The notes under the pieces: model-generated
What the model was told of the DNA's origin: nothing
Database searches by the model: none
The model's input: the letters and a program-made list of their open reading frames with translations, nothing else
Translations under genes and position numbers: made by a program
From: Bacteroidia bacterium
Lineage (GTDB): Bacteria; Bacteroidota; Bacteroidia; Chitinophagales; Saprospiraceae
DNA length: 6,195 bases
Assembly (NCBI GenBank): GCA_030431945.1
Contig: JAUIIF010000289.1
Location: 1 to 6,195, forward strand
Direction: 5' to 3'
Part shown: positions 1-5,826 of the stretch, piece after piece
Numbering within the stretch: position 1 is the stretch's first letter
Layout of the letters: each line of letters starts with the position of its first letter

Positions 1-1
1 G

Positions 2-190
2 CTACCGGCCGGTAATACCCCGGCACAGCTCGACATCTTCGCCAGCAACGGACGGTTCGTGAAAAGCCGCCGCGTAGCGGCCGGACAGGAACGTGTAGTG
101 CTATCGCTGGAGGCAGTCCCCCCCGGTGTCTACACCGTTCGTTGGGCAGCGGGTAATCAACTGGGCCGGGTACGCGTAGTGAAGCGGTAG
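2..190 (+). CDS. C-terminal end of a T9SS-exported protein (type A-like sorting domain), 5' end outside window
   Basis: Reading from base 2 gives 62 codons and a TAG stop at 188-190. The translation runs from LPAGNTPAQLDIF through NGRFVKSRRV and the PPGVYTVRW segment to a basic end, VRVVKR. This is the layout of the type A C-terminal sorting domain of the Bacteroidota type IX (Por) secretion system: a short beta strand with a 'D-I-F-x-x-x-G-R' element, a middle strand ending in 'LxxxPxGVYxV', and a last strand ending in 'V+K+'. In that family the domain directs a protein across the outer membrane and is then cleaved by PorU. The cargo part lies upstream of the window, so the protein's own activity is unknown. 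The gene is convergent with the rhomboid gene. The family call rests on pattern recognition of about 60 residues; a different beta-sandwich C-terminus is the main alternative. Confidence 0.75.
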   Translation, partial: LPAGNTPAQLDIFASNGRFVKSRRVAAGQERVVLSLEAVPPGVYTVRWAAGNQLGRVRVVKR

Positions 191-231
191 GGTTGCGGGG
201 TGCGGGGTGCGGGTTGCGGGGTGCGGGGTGC
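190..231. repeat. G-rich tandem repeat, two perfect 21-bp units
   Basis: Bases 190-210 and 211-231 are identical. Each 21-bp unit is three 7-mers of the type TGCGGGG/TGCGGGT. The first repeat base is the G of the TAG stop of the upstream gene. The + strand has six runs of three or four G (190-192, 197-200, 204-207, 211-213, 218-221, 225-228) separated by loops of 3-4 bases, which meets the usual sequence rule for a G-quadruplex. It lies in the 54-bp gap between two convergent genes. Confidence 0.9.
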
Positions 232-239
232 CGCAACCC
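211..239. terminator. Hairpin between convergent genes, possible bidirectional terminator
   Basis: GGGTTGCGG at 211-219 is exactly complementary to CCGCAACCC at 231-239, giving a 9-bp GC-rich stem with an 11-base loop. The other repeat copy of the left arm, at 190-198, could pair with the same right arm, so two alternative hairpins are possible. It sits between the stop of the T9SS cargo gene (190) and the stop of the rhomboid gene (245), where a two-way terminator would be expected. Neither side has a T-run, so it is not a classical intrinsic terminator and the role is inferred from position. Confidence 0.35.
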
Positions 240-244
240 GCGCT

Positions 245-940
245 CTACCCAAACGGTCCTCTGCGGGAAGGCTGGCGCTGGTGGTCCGCTACGAGGCTTG
301 GTACGCCGTACCAGGTTCTGAACAAAAAGCCGCAAACCACTCCGAAGACGAAACCACCGATGTGGGCCCACCAGGCGATGCCACCGCTGGTATCTCCCAT
401 GCTGGCGTAGCCGGCGCTGGATTGTTGGTAGAACCAGAAGCCCAGAAAAACGAAAGCGGGTACGTTGACCCGAAAAAAGACGAAATACCCCCTGATGTTC
501 GACTTAGGGAACATGACGATGTACGCCCCCATTACGGCGGACAGGGCTCCGCTGGCGCCTACGGCCGGGATGCCGCTACCGGAATTGAAGTAGATGTGGC
601 AGATGCCGGCGGCCAGTCCGCCCAGCACATAGAAGACGGGAAAGGCCCGGTTGCCAATGGTTGCCTCGATGTTATCGGCGAAGATCCACATGTACAGCAT
701 GTTCCCGATCAGGTGCATCCAGCTGCCGTGCAAAAAGGTGCTGGTGAGCAGTGTATGGTAGTCCTGCCCGGCTTCGATCTCTGCCGGGATGCAGCCATAT
801 TCCAGGACGAAAGCCTGGCCGGCAGCGGGATCCAGGGTAGCCTGATAAAGGTAGATCAGCACGTTCAGGACAATGAAGCCGTAGCTGAAATAGGGCGTAT
901 GGCCCTGGTGGACCTGGTCGTCACCGACGGGAAAAAACAT
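245..940 (-). CDS. Rhomboid family intramembrane serine protease
   Basis: This 231-residue protein is an inner-membrane protease of MEROPS family S54, which cuts transmembrane segments of other membrane proteins. Visible features: a short N-terminus (MFFPVGDD), TM1 near 21-36, the loop with STFLHGSWMH, TM2 with the HxxxN motif (H76, N80) that helps form the oxyanion site, TM3 near 100-117, TM4 starting with the GASG motif (128-131, nucleophile S130), TM5 near 157-174, and TM6 with AHIGG (catalytic H193). This is the basic six-helix GlpG-like form with no extra domain; a basic tail of about 25 residues follows TM6. All catalytic residues are present, so it should be active. The substrate cannot be told from sequence. 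The gene lies 46 bp downstream of the lipoprotein gene on the same strand and is probably co-transcribed with it. The start has no clear Shine-Dalgarno; it was chosen because the N-terminus fits the family. The GlpG symbol is not assigned because orthology is not shown. Confidence 0.93.
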   Translation of the reverse strand: MFFPVGDDQVHQGHTPYFSYGFIVLNVLIYLYQATLDPAAGQAFVLEYGCIPAEIEAGQDYHTLLTSTFLHGSWMHLIGNMLYMWIFADNIEATIGNRAFPVFYVLGGLAAGICHIYFNSGSGIPAVGASGALSAVMGAYIVMFPKSNIRGYFVFFRVNVPAFVFLGFWFYQQSSAGYASMGDTSGGIAWWAHIGGFVFGVVCGFLFRTWYGVPSLVADHQRQPSRRGPFG

Positions 941-980
941 GGGAAATAACGCTTAGGGGTTCACGAATATCAATAGCAAG

Positions 981-995
981 ATGCGGCTACCGCAT
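981..995. other. Short perfect hairpin spanning the lipoprotein stop codon
   Basis: ATGCGG (981-986) and CCGCAT (990-995) are exact inverted copies around the three bases CTA, which are the TAG stop of the minus-strand lipoprotein gene. The 6-bp stem lies in the 46-bp junction with the rhomboid gene. No T-run follows on the minus strand, so it is unlikely to be a strong terminator. It could affect read-through, RNA stability or the relative output of the two genes, or be chance. Confidence 0.4.
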
Positions 996-1451
996 CGTTT
1001 TTCCTTCCACTATTTTTATGCGGATGGCGCGTTGGGCCGGATCAATCCGGATTCGTGCTTCAGGATAGGGGCTCAGGCTCAGGATTTCTACGGTACCGCC
1101 GGTAATGGGGGTCCGGGTAATTGTTTTCGGATCGGCATCAATGGTAAGGCGCCGGTTTACGCCGTCTACCTCCACCATGATCGTAGCGGCCCCGGCCTGG
1201 ATGCAATTTACGCCCTTCGGGCATCGGCTATCTTCCACCACCGCCAGGAATTTCAGCGTTCCCGCCGACTTTTCCAGTTGGCACGACTCCCCGACTTTCA
1301 GCATTTCCTCGCTGCCGAAAGTTATACTTTTCATGGTACCCAAAGCCTCCGTTTCATTACTGGTTGCGGCATTCCCGGAGGAGGACACCTTTTTGTTACA
1401 ACTGAAAGCCAGGGAAAGCAGCAACAACGGAAGAAACAGCGAGAGGCGCAT
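987..1451 (-). CDS. Small predicted lipoprotein of unknown function
   Basis: This 154-residue protein starts with a lipoprotein signal: MR, a leucine-rich hydrophobic stretch, and the lipobox LAFSC with the lipidated cysteine at C18. The residues after it (NKKVSSSGN) are a flexible linker with no obvious membrane-retention signal. The frame stays open upstream to 1520, but the ATG at 1451 is chosen because only that start puts the signal peptide at the N-terminus. The mature part (about 40-154) has a VVEDSRCPKGVNCIQAG segment (71-87) with C77 and C83, plus C57; two of these may form a disulfide. A beta-rich domain with a PYP turn (128-130) follows. I recall similar 'DSRCP...C..AG' segments in uncharacterised Bacteroidota lipoproteins but cannot name a family, so no function is given. 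It precedes the rhomboid gene by 46 bp on the same strand. Likely location is the periplasmic face of the inner or outer membrane. Confidence 0.85.
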   Translation of the reverse strand: MRLSLFLPLLLLSLAFSCNKKVSSSGNAATSNETEALGTMKSITFGSEEMLKVGESCQLEKSAGTLKFLAVVEDSRCPKGVNCIQAGAATIMVEVDGVNRRLTIDADPKTITRTPITGGTVEILSLSPYPEARIRIDPAQRAIRIKIVEGKTMR

Positions 1452-1565
1452 ACAAAGCAGCTTAGTGAACGGACAAGGTAAGCAATTTGGGGGTGCCAGC
1501 TCATTCGTGCAGCACACCAATGGTCCGCTATCGTTTTTGTAAGCTACCGGCCCCTGGCTTCAGCA

Positions 1566-1586
1566 GAGCCCGCAGCTATCGGGCTC
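1566..1586. other. GC-rich stem-loop upstream of the lipoprotein gene
   Basis: GAGCCCG (1566-1572) and CGGGCTC (1580-1586) form a perfect 7-bp stem with a 7-base loop (CAGCTAT). It lies about 115 bp upstream of the lipoprotein start. On the + strand it is followed by CTGGTGTTTTG, a weak T-rich stretch; on the minus strand no T-run follows. Role unknown. Confidence 0.4.
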
Positions 1587-1716
1587 CTGGTGTTTTGTAC
1601 CGCATTATTCCGTGCTGCCTTAGTTCTTGTGGGGCAAAAAGCAACAGTACCCCCGGGGTTTTCTGTAGCCGGTCGGCGAGGGGAAATCCCACACCAGCCA
1701 GGGACAAATATTGTTA

Positions 1717-1743
1717 CTGAAGCCGGAAAGGGATAGGCTTCAG
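1717..1743. terminator. Stem-loop downstream of cinA, possible transcript end
   Basis: CTGAAGCC (1717-1724) and GGCTTCAG (1736-1743) are exact inverted copies with an 11-base spacer, giving an 8-bp stem. It begins about 80 bp after the cinA stop in the direction of cinA transcription. On the minus strand the following bases are TAACAATATTTG, AT-rich but not a T-run, so it is at best a non-canonical terminator or a 3'-end stabilising structure. Confidence 0.35.
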
Positions 1744-1822
1744 AAAGTTAACCGATTGGGGAGAAGGGCTGTCTTTTAAACCGGAGCGGAGCATTGTTTG
1801 TACCGCACGGGGCAGCTGGTAA

Positions 1823-3073
1823 TTACGCTTCTGCCTGCCTTAGCTCCTGGTGCAACAAATTCAGGGCCTGGTGGACGGTGTAGGTAATGTTTCGCTTGCG
1901 GTCTTTACCGGCCCGCAAAAGTTTTGAGGTCACCCCGTGCGGTCCGGCTACCGCCAGCCAGATTGTCCCTACGGGTTTCTCCTCCGTACCACCGTCGGGG
2001 CCGGCGATGCCCGAAGTGGCGACTGCGTAATCGGCGTTAAGCTGTTGCCGGGCGCCGGACGCCATGGCTTCTACGACAAACTTGCTTACGGCACCGTATT
2101 TTTCAATCATGCCGGCTGGTACGCCGAGTTGCTGATTTTTCACACTGTTGGCGTAAGCGACCACACTACCTTTGAAGTGTCCGCTGGAACCGGGATGAGC
2201 CGTAATCATGCTGGCGATGGCCCCACCCGTACAGCTTTCTGCCGTCACCAGCGTCAGCTGCCGTTCCTGCATCCGGCGCTGGATGGCCAGCGCCAGGTCT
2301 TCTTTGCCGTAGCCGTACACCAGGTGACCGATGATGCTTTCAAATTTTACCTGTTGGGCCTGCAGCTCGGTGTGCATGGCGGCCTCGTCCGTTCCCCGGA
2401 TAGTGAGCCGGAGGCGCACGGTACCCAGATCAGGCAAATAGGCCAGAGACATGTGTGCGGGCAGTGCATCTTCGAAGTCGGCAATGGCTTCGGCAATGAC
2501 GCTTTCTCCGGCCCCGGCCGTCCGGATGGTCAGGGACCGTTGGCGGTCTGCGCGCGTATTTCTGGCCAGCAGGCGGGGGATGACTTCCTGTCTAACCAGA
2601 TAGCGCATCTCGTAGGGCACCCCGGGCATCGAAATAATGATTTTGCCCTGGAATTCCAGCCACATTCCCGGCGCAGTGCCGCGTTCATTGGTTAATACTG
2701 TGGCCGTGGCCGGCAGGTAACACTGCACGCGGTGGCTCTCGGTTGCCTCCCGGCCAAAGCTGCGGAAAATACGTTGCAACCGCTCCCAGCTAGGGGCATG
2801 AAACGTCAACTCCGTACCGACGTATTCCGCCAGCACTTTTTTGGTAATATCGTCCTTGGTGGGCCCGAGGCCGCCCGTCATCAAGACTACATCCGCCACT
2901 GCCAGGGCCCGATCCAGTCCATCACGGATACCCTGCCGGGTATCCGCAACGCTGAGGTGCTCCAGGATTTCGTACCCTTCATCGTTCAGGGCATCCGCCA
3001 TGTAAGTGGCGTTGGTGTCGGTGACCTGGCCAATCAATATTTCATCGCCAATGGTAAGAATGTATGCTTTCAT
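1823..3073 (-). CDS. cinA: CinA: competence/damage-inducible protein A with PncC-type nicotinamide-nucleotide amidase domain
   Basis: The 416-residue length fits full-length two-domain CinA (about 410-425). The N-terminal part (1-170) is the MoaB/MogA-like COG1058 domain: it opens with AYILTIGDEILIGQV and has the nucleotide-binding loop TGGLGPTKDD (66-75). A middle linker domain (about 175-250) follows. The C-terminal domain (about 258-412) is PncC-like: TAESCTGG (277-284) with the expected nucleophile S280, the GSVVAYANSVK segment (302-312) and TSGIAGPDGG (353-362). In the family the C-terminal domain deamidates nicotinamide mononucleotide to nicotinate mononucleotide, recycling pyridine nucleotide lost during NAD turnover. 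The N-terminal domain has been described as a pyrophosphatase on ADP-ribose and related nucleotides. The protein is cytosolic. All key motifs are intact. The start is set by the standard family N-terminus (MKAYILTIGDEI); no Shine-Dalgarno is visible. The gene is divergent from the prc-like gene. A competence role is historical and is not supported by any neighbour here. Confidence 0.97.
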   Translation of the reverse strand: MKAYILTIGDEILIGQVTDTNATYMADALNDEGYEILEHLSVADTRQGIRDGLDRALAVADVVLMTGGLGPTKDDITKKVLAEYVGTELTFHAPSWERLQRIFRSFGREATESHRVQCYLPATATVLTNERGTAPGMWLEFQGKIIISMPGVPYEMRYLVRQEVIPRLLARNTRADRQRSLTIRTAGAGESVIAEAIADFEDALPAHMSLAYLPDLGTVRLRLTIRGTDEAAMHTELQAQQVKFESIIGHLVYGYGKEDLALAIQRRMQERQLTLVTAESCTGGAIASMITAHPGSSGHFKGSVVAYANSVKNQQLGVPAGMIEKYGAVSKFVVEAMASGARQQLNADYAVATSGIAGPDGGTEEKPVGTIWLAVAGPHGVTSKLLRAGKDRKRNITYTVHQALNLLHQELRQAEA

Positions 3074-3390
3074 AGAAGGGGTAGAAAAAGGAAAATGGGG
3101 CGGGGACGCAGGTGCAGGGCAGGCTCGTTGAGCCGGCTGGCGCTGATCCGGTAATTATGTAGCTTTGTTTACAATCTACCCTGCCTAAGGTTGCCTCCGC
3201 TGAAAAAAAGAGCGGCCGGCGACGTTCCTTTCCCTGCTCCCCGATCCTCTTCCTTTGCACCTGCGGCCGCGCCCGAATTTTCGTGCGGTTAAAACGGCGT
3301 TAAATGCCACAACTTCGCCAGGGGCGTTAAACCACTATTGGCCCCAAAACATTAATTAGCTGAGAACCTTGGAAACACGCCTTTTTTGCG

Positions 3391-3422
3391 TTTGGGCATA
3401 CGTTGACAAACCCTTAAATTTG
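3391..3422 (+). promoter_or_regulatory. Bacteroidota-type sigma promoter for the tail-specific protease gene
   Basis: TTTG at 3391-3394 and TAAATTTG at 3415-3422 are separated by 20 bases. This matches the Bacteroidota primary-sigma consensus (TTTG or TTG near -33, TAnnTTTG near -7, usually about 19-21 apart), with every fixed base of the -7 box present. Transcription would start near 3427-3430, giving a 5' leader of about 125 bases to the ATG at 3554. The strand and position fit the protease gene and no other. Confidence 0.6.
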
Positions 3423-3427
3423 TCAAC
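3402..3427. promoter_or_regulatory. 9-bp inverted repeat over the -7 box, candidate operator
   Basis: GTTGACAAA (3402-3410) and TTTGTCAAC (3419-3427) are perfect inverted copies with an 8-base spacer. The right arm overlaps the TTTG of the -7 box and reaches the expected transcription start, so a dimeric regulator bound here would block RNA polymerase. The regulator is unknown. Without that, the same bases would form a stem-loop only if transcribed from further upstream. Confidence 0.5.
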
Positions 3428-3553
3428 TGCCTGGATCCGCCAAATAATGTCGGGCTTGTTTACAACGTTATGTTTTTCCGGGTGTCTTTATTAACGATTC
3501 GCCCCCACTACCCCGCCGCCGAACCTACTCCGGTTGCAGACAAACGAAAGCTT

Positions 3554-5659
3554 ATGAAAATCCGAGGCACCTTCCTCTTCTCCGCACTACTTCTGGTGGC
3601 CGCCTTTACCGCTGCCGTACTACCCGAGCAGACGCCTCCCGGAGATAAAGAGTCCGTCATTATTCAGACGATGATGCGCAACCTGGAGCGCTATCATTAT
3701 CAGCCAATGTCGATTGATGACGACTTCAGCGGCAGGATGTACAACTACTACCTGAATGATGTAGATGGTGCCCGTTTGTTTTTTACCCAGCAAGACCTGG
3801 AGGTCTTCAACAAGCATAAGACCCAGATCGACGATCAGGTACAGGCAGGGTCGTACGACTTTTTCGACCTCGTCCAGGAGCGCTGGATCAGCGCACTGGA
3901 TAAGACGGAAGGCTGGTATAAAGCCATCCTGGCCCAACCGTTCAACCTCGACCAGGGCGGCGATGTCGTTATACCCGGTGATGACGCCCCCTGGAAGGCA
4001 GACGATAAGGAACTGCGCCAGTACTGGCACGACTACATGAAACGGGACGTGCTGAATCAGATCATCAACAAGCAGGCCGAAAATGAAGAAAACGAGGACC
4101 TGCAGGTTAAACCCGGGGTAAAAGAGCTGGAAGAGGCGGCACGGGAAAAACTGCTGGAGCGCTACGATGACTGGTTTGAGCGTATGCGGAAAAGTAAGTT
4201 GAGCATCCGCCGGAGTCAGTACCTGAATGCGCTGACGAGCATGTTTGATCCGCATACCACCTACTACCGCCCTAAAGACAAAGAGTCTTTCGACATCCGC
4301 TTTAGCGGACGCCTGGAGGGGATTGGTGCTACGCTGCAGAACAAGGACGACTATACTAAAGTGGCCACGCTGGTGGTTGGCGGTCCGGCCTGGAAAGCCA
4401 AAGAGCTCGAAGTTGACGATCTCATCATGGCCGTGCGCCAGCAGGGCGAAGAAGAAGCACTGGACATTAAGGACATGCTCGTCGAAGACGTCGTTCAGTT
4501 CATCCGCGGGGACAAAGGGACGACAGTTTACCTGAAAATCAAAAAGCCGGACGGGACGATCAAGGAGATCAGCATCGTCCGGGACGTAGTCGTCATCGAC
4601 GACAACTACGCCAAGTCGCTTATTGTGGACGGCGTTGGGGAGGACGAAACCATCGGCTACATCAATCTCCCCAGTTTCTACGCGGATTTCCAGGATGAGG
4701 ACGGACGCTTTTCCTCTAAAGACGTGAAGGCAGAACTCGAAAAATTAAAGGACCGGGATGTGGATGGCATTATCCTGGACCTGCGGAGCAACGGCGGCGG
4801 CTCGCTGCGCGATGTCATTGATATGGTGGGCTACTTCATTCCTGAAGGTCCGGTGGTCCAAGTTGCTGGCCGTGGCGGCCGGAAGGAAATCCTCAGTGAC
4901 CGCGACCCCAGTGTCGTATACGACGGGCCCATCGTCGTGCTGGTAAACCAGTACTCCGCCAGTGCCAGCGAAATTTTAGCCGCAGCACTACAGGATTATG
5001 GCCGCGCCGTAATTGTAGGGAGCAACTCTACCTTTGGCAAAGGCACCGTCCAGCGCTTCATTGACATGGATCGCACGATTGCCGGACGGACGGACATCAA
5101 ACCCCTCGGCACCGTGAAACTGACCATGCAGAAGTTCTACCGCATCGATGGGGGCAGTACCCAGTTACGGGGCGTTACGCCAGACATTATCCTGCCAGAC
5201 AGCCGCTCCCTGATCGAAACCGGTGAGCGCCAGCAAACCGGCCCGCTCGCCTGGAGCGAAATAGAACCAGCGGAATACTACCAGGACGTTTACCGGATTG
5301 ATTTCATGGAAACGCTGCGGGAGCGTTCTAATGACCGAATTGCCCGGAACCCGACCTTCCTGAAGATTCAGGAAAACGCCAAGCGCGTCAAGCGGCAAAG
5401 TGACTGGGATACTTATCCCCTTACGCTGGCCGACTACCAGGCGATGAACGAAGCCAATAAGCGGGAAGCTGAAAAATACGATGACCTCTTTGACAGTGAG
5501 GTGATCAGTGGCGTCACCAACATTGAAGTTGATCTGGAAGAGATCAAAACCGATGAAAGTAAAGAAGCCCGGAATGCCGAGTTCAAAAAGAACGTGAGCA
5601 AGGATGTTTACATCCAGGAAGCCCTGAACATTTTGCGGGACATGCGGGAGCTGGAATAG
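3554..5659 (+). CDS. prc: Periplasmic tail-specific (C-terminal processing) protease, Prc/Tsp-like, family S41A
   Basis: This 701-residue protein has the full Prc layout. Residues 1-21 are a Sec signal peptide (MKIRG, then a hydrophobic core ending in AAFTAA). The N-terminal helical domain (about 30-230) carries the GARLFFTQQDL segment and ends in the family hallmark DPHTTYYRP (232-240). A PDZ domain (about 245-345) has LEGIGATLQ (254-262). The S41 protease core (about 365-550) has LDLRSNGGG (408-416), SASASEI (468-474) with predicted nucleophile S470, and TFGKG (493-497) with general base K496; E473 sits at the family S+3 position. The S-K distance is 26 against 25 in E. coli Prc, due to one extra residue before FGK. 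A C-terminal DUF3340-like helical region (about 560-701) follows. In the family it degrades or trims periplasmic and outer-membrane-associated proteins by recognising their C-termini. ATG 3554 is chosen over the in-frame ATG at 3470 because it places the signal peptide first; CGAAAG just upstream is a weak ribosome-binding candidate. The gene stands alone, divergent from cinA. Confidence 0.96.
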   Translation: MKIRGTFLFSALLLVAAFTAAVLPEQTPPGDKESVIIQTMMRNLERYHYQPMSIDDDFSGRMYNYYLNDVDGARLFFTQQDLEVFNKHKTQIDDQVQAGSYDFFDLVQERWISALDKTEGWYKAILAQPFNLDQGGDVVIPGDDAPWKADDKELRQYWHDYMKRDVLNQIINKQAENEENEDLQVKPGVKELEEAAREKLLERYDDWFERMRKSKLSIRRSQYLNALTSMFDPHTTYYRPKDKESFDIRFSGRLEGIGATLQNKDDYTKVATLVVGGPAWKAKELEVDDLIMAVRQQGEEEALDIKDMLVEDVVQFIRGDKGTTVYLKIKKPDGTIKEISIVRDVVVIDDNYAKSLIVDGVGEDETIGYINLPSFYADFQDEDGRFSSKDVKAELEKLKDRDVDGIILDLRSNGGGSLRDVIDMVGYFIPEGPVVQVAGRGGRKEILSDRDPSVVYDGPIVVLVNQYSASASEILAAALQDYGRAVIVGSNSTFGKGTVQRFIDMDRTIAGRTDIKPLGTVKLTMQKFYRIDGGSTQLRGVTPDIILPDSRSLIETGERQQTGPLAWSEIEPAEYYQDVYRIDFMETLRERSNDRIARNPTFLKIQENAKRVKRQSDWDTYPLTLADYQAMNEANKREAEKYDDLFDSEVISGVTNIEVDLEEIKTDESKEARNAEFKKNVSKDVYIQEALNILRDMRELE

Positions 5660-5795
5660 CCAGGATAGCGTAATGGTTCCGGCTTAGCAGTCCCTGCTTA
5701 CTCTGGGGTGTTACGGACATGAGTCATCCCGAATTTTCACCGCGCTATTTTAAGCCATGAAAATTAGTTAAGGGTATCCCCTCCCTGCCGGGGGC

Positions 5796-5819
5796 CTACT
5801 TTTTTCGCAAAAAAAGTAG
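5796..5819. terminator. AT-rich bidirectional hairpin downstream of prc
   Basis: CTACTTTTTT (5796-5805) and AAAAAAGTAG (5810-5819) form a perfect 10-bp stem closed by the loop CGCA. It starts 136 bases after the prc stop and is preceded by a C/G-rich stretch (CCCCTCCCTGCCGGGGG, 5778-5794). The A/T arms would give a T-rich run in either direction, so it could end transcripts from both sides. Its form also resembles conserved ends of dispersed repeats that I recall from Bacteroidota genomes; that comparison is from memory and unverified. Confidence 0.5.
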
Positions 5820-5826
5820 CAAAAAT

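Larger units (their letters stand above)
1452..1822. other. Intergenic region without a convincing gene, between the cinA end and the lipoprotein start
   Basis: This 371-bp stretch should hold the end of the cinA transcript and the promoter of the lipoprotein-rhomboid pair. Open frames here lack recognisable protein features; the longest (77 codons, + strand, 1487-1720) is rich in Cys, Pro, Ser and Arg and overlaps the lipoprotein 5' end, so it is not called. Two GC-rich hairpins are listed separately. I found no good match to the Bacteroidota TAnnTTTG box on the minus strand; the nearest is TACCTTG (minus strand of 1474-1480), one T short and without a well-spaced upstream element. Confidence 0.6.
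3074..3553. other. Divergent control region between cinA and the tail-specific protease gene
   Basis: The 480-bp region contains no supported gene. A 72-codon minus-strand frame (3042-3260) overlaps the cinA start in another frame and has no protein-like features. A + frame is open from an ATG at 3470 into the protease, but that start would put 28 residues before the signal peptide. The region holds the promoter and inverted repeat listed separately, two exact copies of TTGTTTACAA (3165-3174 and 3456-3465), and three GTTAAA motifs (3288, 3299, 3326), two of them within exact GGCGTTAAA copies (3296-3304 and 3323-3331). No clear promoter for cinA was found on the minus strand. Confidence 0.6.

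Noticed and set aside
190..239. CRISPR-like array
   Set aside because: The repeats are directly abutting 21-bp units of 7-mers with no spacers, and no cas gene is nearby.
200..949. 249-codon + strand frame opposite the rhomboid gene
   Set aside because: It is antisense to a protein with intact rhomboid motifs and six TM segments; its own translation has no recognisable domain and begins in the G-rich tandem repeat.
1451..1520. Longer start for the lipoprotein (ATG at 1518-1520)
   Set aside because: It would place 23 residues rich in Cys and Pro before the signal peptide; a lipobox must be near the N-terminus.
981..1542. Two + strand frames (166 and 145 codons) opposite the lipoprotein gene
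   Set aside because: Antisense to the lipoprotein frame, which has a clear signal peptide and lipobox; the + translations show no domain or signal.
1487..1720. 77-codon + strand frame in the gap before cinA
   Set aside because: Composition is dominated by Cys, Ser, Pro and Arg with no motif, it overlaps the upstream region of the lipoprotein gene, and hairpins explain part of the sequence. A real small protein is not excluded but is not supported.
1621..1720. Possible tRNA
   Set aside because: No T-loop (GGTTCRANNCC-like) with a matching acceptor stem could be found on either strand.
1937..3154. Two + strand frames (252 and 140 codons) opposite cinA
   Set aside because: Shadows of the cinA coding strand; cinA has all family motifs across the same bases.
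3042..3260. 72-codon minus-strand frame overlapping the cinA start
   Set aside because: It overlaps cinA in another frame, has no signal or domain, and most of it is the control region.
3403..3408. TTGACA as a classical sigma-70 -35 box
   Set aside because: No TATAAT-like box lies 16-18 bp downstream, and these bases are better explained as part of the inverted repeat in a Bacteroidota-type promoter.
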